Origin: Galaxea fascicularis
Taxonomy: Eukaryota; Cnidaria; Anthozoa; Scleractinia; Euphylliidae
Assembly: GCA_948470475.1 (NCBI GenBank)
Contig: OX419344.1
Location: forward strand, 23,072,225-23,136,224
DNA: 64,000 bases
Reading direction: 5' to 3'
In this document: piece by piece, positions 35,701 to 44,700 of the stretch
Layout: every line of letters begins with the position of its first letter
How positions within the stretch are numbered: the stretch's first letter is position 1
The notes under the pieces: generated by a model
Told to the model about the DNA's origin: nothing
Seen by the model: the letters and a program-made list of their open reading frames with translations, nothing else
Databases searched by the model: none
Position numbers and translations under genes: made by a program

Positions 35701-38700
35701 AACCATAAATTCATAGCTGTTCAACTTTATAAGTAATAATTATACTGTCTCAATGAGGTTTAATGTAGACCAAGCCATGGGAATGGTCTGTGGTTAAAAC
35801 TGATAATCATGCAAAATACCTCCAAGTTACCTGATACAGAACAACAGGCTCAATATTGTAACCAAGAAAATCAGCAAACTGGTGGACCAGCACACTTTTC
35901 CCACAACCCTGGAAAGAATTATCATTAGTGAGAAAACATCACCAGCTACTTGGGCTGCACCTGCTTCATGTGTACATAATGGTTGCTGAATTATTCCAAT
36001 CTTCCAATATTTTTATTAATGATGATAATGGTGTGATGTGCTCATCAGAAAGATGATATGCTAGTTGCTTGGCAATGGGCAAAAGGACAACTGAAAAGAA
36101 ATCCCAGGCAGGAATCGAACCTGTAACGCCAATCAGATGCTCTAACCACTGAGCTACAGGAACCCCTGGTGAGCCAGGTCATTTATCAACAGAAGGTTCT
36201 TATACAAAGTGTCCCACAGGTCTGCAGGCTGGATAAAATATTCCAAGCTTATTTTTAAAATTACCGGTATCCAAAATATATATTTCAAGGAGACCAAATT
36301 TTCTTAAATTTGCTGCAAGATAACATAAAACACCAAGGTTTGGTATGCAAATCAAAGAATCACAGGGTTAAGTTATGAAAGCAAGCATGCAATATGAATT
36401 ATAGTTCTGACCTTAGGTCCAACAAGACAGAAATCATGAACTGCATGAGATTCCAACATGTCAGATAACACCTTGGAATGAGATTTTGTCATCACAAACT
36501 GCCAGAAATAAACAAAATAAAAAAGGGCACTTTCTTGTTGCATGACCCTTGAGATAACACTGACAAATAACAATAATATTACATTTCTTTCAACAGAGAA
36601 GTATGTTTGTACCAAAACATTCAACTTTGTAGTTATTCCTCTAATGTCGTCACCACAAGCTAAATCATCACAACCAAGAGAAGTTATTAACCTAATTTGC
36701 TGAACAGAACTGGTGAGCTGCATGTCGCAACAGTGTGCGAATGGTATGTTAACCGATTTAAGTCCAATGCGCCCCCATGCGCCCTGGCAGACCGACGTGC
36801 CTTCTGCCGCCTGTGACGCCATCAGTTTGAACGGTCAAGCGTAGTTTTGTTGACTAACGTGTTTATCATAGTGAGATCTTTGAAACCATACCAGATTGAG
36901 CATGATTCAGTCAAGGGGGGCCAAACATAAAAGCAAAAAACCAAGCGACATGAACGCAAAAATTCCTTTTAAAATCTGCCCCCACCACCCACTTACCTTT
37001 CCTTTCATCAAATCCTAGGATCCTAAACGCTTTTCCAGAACCTTTTCCCACCAAAACAAAGCCCACTCAATACCCAGCAAAAGCCCCAAAAAAATGAGGC
37101 AAAAAGAATGGGAAAAGAGGGAAGAAGAGAAAGCGAAAAGCAAAAGTCAAGACTGCTGTGCCACTTTTCAACCCAAAAACTATCTTGAAATTTTGCTTTC
37201 TACACATGCCTGTACCCTGAAAGCTAATGTTTTACATCTGGAGCAGAAGGCCGCGTAGTGCACGACATGCCAACGGTTTTGTAGTGACTTCTAGCTCCTA
37301 ATTGTTAGATAGTGGCAAGAAAATGACTCGACTAGCTTGAAAACGTGATTTTCGGCGAAAGTTCCAGATGCCAATGGGTTAAAGATACTTAATTTGAGAT
37401 TTTGGTGTTCAATTTAAGCCGCGGCTCCACAAACAATTTTTTTCTTGCCATGGTGATACAATTTTTTCTGGAAATTGTTACATCGCCAGCATGTGGTGGT
37501 GGCTACATGGTGAAAAAAGTGACAAAGTCTGTGATTTTGTTGCGAAAAGTTCAACTCCTTCAATTTCTTGCAATTTTTTTTTCTGCAATGTCTTAGCTGT
37601 CGCCATTGCAGCACTTGTGCAAGGGTGGCTACATGAATGATTTTCACCGTGTGCTGGCAACGCGACAAATTTCAAAAAAATCACATCACCATTGCAAGCA
37701 AAAAATTGCTCATGTAGCCGCAGCTTTACTCTAACACAGACACTGAATTTGGGTGCCATGATGGGATCAGTTGCTGAAGATTCATAGGCTGTATGCTCCT
37801 CTCCAACCTCAACCTGTTACGGTACCAAATATTTTGTAATACCGTTTAACTCTGGTGTGATATACATATACTCTGACTGTCACAATATATTTTTATTTGT
37901 TTGGCCTGCTGCCCCTCATCTTTCCAATCTCAGTAAGTCACTCCCTCCTGAATCTTCCCCCTTGATATGTTTAACAGGCTGGACTAAATAGTTTAAACAA
38001 AACATCGTCAAAAAATGATGAAACTACTAACTATTATTAAGGCAATGTTTCAGAGAAGCTACAGATTGACAAGCAGTATGGCTGTACCTGCAGCTCCTCT
38101 GCCTTGTTCTTTTTCATGTGTGTTGCTTCACTGCCAGCAGGAGTTTCAAACACAGTGTTCCATCTATTTGTCCTAATTTCCACAGATGCCATTGGAGCCA
38201 AAGATTCTGGACTATATTTATTTATTCTGCCAACTGATGTCAATGAAGATTTTTTTCCTCTGTCATTAAGATTAAATGTCTGTAAGAGGAAGAGGGAAAA
38301 AAAGAAAGTCTTATATTTTCTAACATCTCAAGTTCAAAGGATTCAGTGAGTCATACATATACTTCATCAGGGCCACTGCAGTTCAGGTCTGGTTTCTATG
38401 TTGCATACATTAAAACAGGAACATCAAATCTGCAATCCTACATCTAGCTTTGTCATAGGCATGTCCCTTAGCGTTTCATTTCTTAAGTTTCCTTGCATCC
38501 CTGGCATTGAAGTTTTCAAAATGGGCAGAGGGACAATCTGGAGTAAAGATCTTGCTGCCTTGCATTTTGAGAGCGGATGTTAAATAATTAATGATCTTAT
38601 CAACACCATCCTGGTTATTCTATTTATATTCACCTTGAGTGCATCCTGTACGACCTTCTGTCCTTCATCTCCAAGTATGAGGTCATAAGGATACAGTCTG

Positions 38701-41700
38701 TGAACAAGTTCTTCTAATGAGTGCTTTGGATTTATGTCCTGGAGAAAGTAAGCAAACAGGAAGTCAGTAACACATAGTCAAAATTGTTACATACATGGAG
38801 AGAATTGTCATACAGCTCATTGGTGAGCTGCCTGATAATTTGTCTTGCTTTTAGTAGCCAGTTGACTAGCATCTAAATATAAACCATAACTGCCTTCTTG
38901 CAGACAGAAGTTTGTAATTATGCGCAAAAGTTTGAAGCCTGACAAATCCAGTCACCATATTGGATGAGTTAAAGGAAGATCTGAGACCAGATCTTCTGAT
39001 CCATGAACTTGTTCAATGTGGTAACCAGATTTGCCAGGCTTTGAACTCTCATATGTATGCAAACTATTGCCTGCAAGCTGGCTAAATCTGGGAAAGCCCT
39101 GGGGAAGTACATGCAGTTATGTCTCAAGTCACTTCATCAACACACAAACTGAGGAAGTCTTGCCCATCATGGGATTATACTACAGGTGAATGACCTTGTC
39201 ACAAAGACATTACCTACAAAAAATGGAGGAACACACTCACCATAATTCTTACAATATTTACAAGATTGTGAATTGGAAAATCTGGAAGTCCAACAGAGGC
39301 CAGCTCTGTTGATTGCAATGTGTGCGCAAATGAAGCCAGCTGAGCTAACCTGCAATAAAATCAATTTAAAAACTTAAACCATTACTCAAAACCAATGTTA
39401 AGAGATGTGGTAGCAGCAACTGTAACACCAGTGGGAGAAAAGGTTGACAGTTGTGGTATTATTTTATTTTACACTGTACACACCTTTCTTGTGGTAAATT
39501 GGGACAGGTGGATTGAAGAAGAGCAAGCTGATCCTGGAAAATTAAATATAATGCTGTTGAAACCAACTAGATAAGTTGTGGATAGAGGTGCAGGTAAGAA
39601 AGCTTTTCACAATGAGACTTGAATTTCAGTCAATTGCAAAAGTTAGATTCATCTGAAGGAAAGAACATAATATGTCAACAGCTTTTTGGATGAGATCTAC
39701 ACCTATGTAACCACTCTCAATGACCACATATTTCTACACTAACCTTGAAAGGGAACAGATGAATATCTCTTGCTTGAAATCTTGACCTTAACGGTGGATC
39801 CAAAGGATTTCCATGGTAACGAGGCACAGGCAGCCCAAGGGCAATGACTCTGAAGTCTTCACTCACTCGCACAAGCTTCCATGCTTTCAACTCTTCTTCT
39901 GAATGCTCCTGGAAAGGAAATGATCAATCAATTATCAAAAAATATGTTGAAAATGACTATGGGCTAACAAGAATGGAAGATTGTCCCATGTGTATCACTT
40001 AAGACTGGCTATTTTTCTTGTGAAGACAGCTTCTCTGAGGACAAATACATGACTGTAACTACCAAGAGAAGATAGAAAAACACAGACATTTTCACACACT
40101 TTCAGAAAAAGTAAAAGATACAGGGACTCTAAGTAGACATACTTTTAAAAGAGCATCATATCTCTCAGCAGCCATCAGAAATCTCCCATCCTCCAACTGC
40201 ATCTCCCTGGACACCGCAAAATTAACAATGTTTTCATATTACAACAATATAAATTTGTCCAATATGACCTAAAAAGTTATATAATAATAATTATTGGTTT
40301 TAAAATGAGATCAACAGTACTACCATTCTTGTGGCCCACCAGTAGAAGATGAAATAAAATCCATAAAGAAAGGGGCTCTCCAACTATGAAGAGAAGTTAA
40401 TTGTGTGCTTCCAAAAAATATCCATACTTCCTCCCTCCATAGAAGGTTTTAAGGTTTGCAGCCCCCACCCTCCATAAATTTCAATTTATCTACTTATTTT
40501 TCATTTAACACTTTTGCCTTGCCCCCTTCCCACCCCACCCCCTTTTAAATTTCCACTGACCTTCTGTTGGAGAGGCTTCCATATTTTATGGAACTGCATA
40601 TTTGAATTTCCAGAGACAGAGGGAGGGGGTGAGCTGGAGGAAGGAAGTTCCAAACACCAAAACACTTTAAGCTGAAGGACCATTAGGTGGAACACAAAAT
40701 TCTTTGTCTAACTCAATCTCTTCCATTTTGTTTATTTTTGGTGTAAACACCTAGACCTACCTTTCTCACTTAAAAAATGATGTACACTCAGGGATGCAGG
40801 TCAAATTTTTAACAGGTGGGAATTATCATTTCACAGGCAGGTTTAGAAGTTCTAATCCATTATTACATATATTTAAGACTGTACAAGTTTTTTTCAGCCA
40901 GGAAATTGAGTTGAAAGCCAGCTATTTTTCCCAGCTCCTGGCTTTTATCTACATCTCTGACACTCAATTTGACCCCTCCACTTTATTCACTAGTTAAACC
41001 TATACAATTATGTAAATAAAATTCAGGGACATAACTTGTAAATCTATAGTTCAAAGCAATATTATCATGGAGAGATATGCAAGGCTGCAAATTACGGTCG
41101 GTCATTGGACAAATGTACAGTAAATTTTAAGTTTTGACCAGCGAAAGCTTAGCCTGGTCGGACACTCTGACCATGGATTTCTGACCAGACTGTTCTCTTG
41201 TCTGGCCAAAACGTGACCCTGGCCTGACAAATGACCTGCTTATGGGCAACAATATTTGCAGGCTTGAATATGGATATTTTCCGGAGAAAACTCCCATTTT
41301 TTTTTTTTTACAAAGGTCATGCATAGGAGATGACTGTAGGCTAGGTGTTACATTATTAGGCTAAACTAGATTTGGGGCTCTCCTGTAAATGCTTGTGGGT
41401 TAATATCTCCAGTCACACAGGTCAGTATAAATTTACATAATTTATTTATTACAACTCTACAGTAAGTCTCACCTGTTTTCAAGAAGGTTATTCAACACTG
41501 GTAGAACATTACGCTCAGCTTTCTCAATACCCTCCAGTACCAAAACTCGCCCTTTGGTTGCCGCACGCACCGCGCACTGGTCGACATAATACGCATTACC
41601 CAAAGAGATTTCTCGTCTCTGCTTCAGGTCCGCTTCAGTTGTATCACGTGATAATGCAATGTACTCCACCTCACGTTTGGTCAGTTCCTACAATTTAATC

Positions 41701-44700
41701 AGTTCATTAAAGATTGATTCTGTGGGAACCAAAACTTAATAATTATGACCATTAAAAACCAATTTAATTACCACTGTTTCTTATTATCTACTTGAAATAA
41801 TTTTCATGAACTGAATCTTCAAATGAAATGTGGAATAAAAAGTTTTCCAAGAGTTCAGTCTGCAGATAAACCAAAGTTTATCAAATAGCTTAAATTACAG
41901 ACTTTGGTTTTAAACAAGCCCAAGAATGAATACAAGAAGCCCAAGGGACTTTTTCACTGTAGTTGCAACACTGTTGCGCTAGGCCTCCCAAATCTGATGG
42001 TCAAAGGCTTTTGCTGAGGGCATGCAGATTGTTACTCTAAGAGATTCATTTGTGATTGAAGCATATATAGCTTTTCCAGAAGGATGGTACAAAATAGTCC
42101 TCAACAATAATTATCTAAGTGGATTAATTTAGTGAATAAATAAATAAATAAATAAATAAATAAAATAATAAACAAACAAACCAAGTATTGCATGGCCAGT
42201 AGTCTCCGTGATGGACCTGGAGCTCCAATAAGAAAAATATCCTGACCAAGTTTGTCCTGTTGAAACAAGTAAAGGTTTTCCATTAACAATAATATTGTTA
42301 TCGGAATAGTGAGTGAAATGAATTGTAGGACTTGGTGTTAAGGGTTGCACAAAATTCAGTTAATGTAAGCTGAAGAACAGACTTCTGTTGATTGAGAAAG
42401 TTGCATACAAAATTATTAAAGTTTTCTGTTACTCCACAAAAAGAAAGAACCAGCATAACAAAGAACATACCTTTTGCATGATCCATCGCAGATTCTTAAG
42501 AACAAACTGAGGAAGGTCTCCATTGACTAATGAAAAACAAAATATTCTTTCCTTTAATTAAGTTTGGCATGGATTACAAAACTCCCAATTTAGTAATAAG
42601 GATTGTTCATTCTTATTCTATCTGTAGACCATCATCAAGATTTTGTTGGACAACTGTAATAAATAATAATTTAATATTATTTTAGTTGAAATAATTGCCA
42701 ATAGCAAGACTAATCTGCCCATGCTATCATAGAAGCTATGGATCAATGGTTAATTTTTTGATATTGTGCAATAGTAAGGCAACCATTTTGTTATGCAACA
42801 CCAAGGTGTTTATTGACTTGCAAAACAAGTCAAGGCATCAAAACAATAATAACAAAACACTTCCTGATCTCTGAAATGTAACTACATTCTACAAGGCCAT
42901 TCACCACCCCTGTTAGCCCCTTTGTTCACTTATTAATAATTATTTTACCAAAACAATGCAAAAATAACAGAACCAGCAATGTCAATGTTGTAGGTCAAAA
43001 ATGAAATTCCTTTGTCTCCTAACCCTAATTACTCATGATTCATGAATAATATTATTAGGGTCAGGAGACAAAAAAATTGAGAATCATTAACATTTTACAT
43101 TTACCATTTAGGTCTGTTGCTTAATACTGAGCATTTTAGAATGCTCTAAAAAAATTATGAAGTGTTAATAAATGTTTGAAATTGCATTTTTAAAAACAGC
43201 CAGTGAAGTGGACAATGCTGTTTCCCTTGGGAGTTGATTCCATTCTGTAATAATTGTCCTTGGATAGAAGGAAATTATTTTAATAATCCCTTGTGGCTGC
43301 ATGACAAGGACAGGCAAACTAGGTTGAAATCATTTAACCCTGAATTTCTTTTTGACCTACAGCATCAACTTACTCACCATACTTCACTGGAACCAGTTCA
43401 GGAAAGGAGGGCTTTTTCAGTTTGATACTCACATCTCCAATACTGACATTCCCATCTGTGTAAACAGAACAAAATGCATCTTTATTAATTTAATATAGTG
43501 TTTTACTGGTGAGCCCTAAGACATCACTATTTTTTCCTAAAACCTTCCAGGTTTCAATTCCAATAGTTGCAAGCAAAATGGTAAGGTGACAAGTGGGTCT
43601 TTTTCCATTTTATGTCTGATAGAGGGCGGAGGCTGGTATCTGTATTACAGAAATGGTGTTCAAATGGTTAATGCACTGGACTCCTGGCCAAAGTCTTTCA
43701 GGTGAAACATTCACTGTTACATTGTTTATGTTGAGAGGAAGGCATACATGTACAGCGAGCTAAGATAAGGTAAGATAAGATCCAAGATAAGCTTCAGCAG
43801 CTTTGAGCCACTGCTGCTGATTCTATACAGTTTCCAAGGTGTATAGAGGGAAATCAGGAGTGTTTGAAACACCATTTGAACTTTGTAGGGGATCACGGTT
43901 CCCCTCTCCTCAAAAACCAACATTCTCCCCAATTAGTAGAACACTCGTGTTCAGCTAGAACGTTTTGAGTCTTAAATAATAATAATCATCATCATCATCA
44001 TTATTATTATTATTTTAAGAACCTAAAGAAGCATGCATACAGTGTAATTAACTATACTAACAAGTCAGGAGTATACTGCAGGGGTAATGGAATGGACTTA
44101 ATGTCATTATTCCGTTATTCAAACTAAGAGTAGATGTAACGCAACCAGACAAAAGGTGACACAACAAAATACGCAAACAACAATATCGTGTAATAGAGGG
44201 GGACACAGTCCTGTAGCAGGTTTGATGCAACTTCATGGTAGGTGCACAAACAAAAGGCCTCACTTATTCCCCCACTAACGTGGGAATAGAACAAGAGTAT
44301 TGGCAGAACCTTTCTTATCTCCCCAGCACAGCACAGGCTGGATCGGACAAGATAAAGGCTAGGATATAAGATGGCAAGACAAAAGATATGCCAAAGCTTG
44401 GGGGAAGTCGCTATGCAGACTTAACCGAACCACAAGGAGTGACCCCAGTTTATTGGCAAATAACAAATAGAAGCCCTTCTCCAAGGGAGGGAGGGTGGGA
44501 AATTTTAAAGCTAAATTGTTACAAACTATGTACTCTCGTGCAAGCTGCCAGGATAATGCCCTCTGACAGCGTACTGAGCTTTATATAGCAAGACAGTGTC
44601 CCAAACTCCGACCAATAGGTACAGCTGTACCATGAACTAAATAGACACAACGTGGCGAGCTTGTTAGCAATGAATGGAGCTAACCAATATGTGGGCCAAT

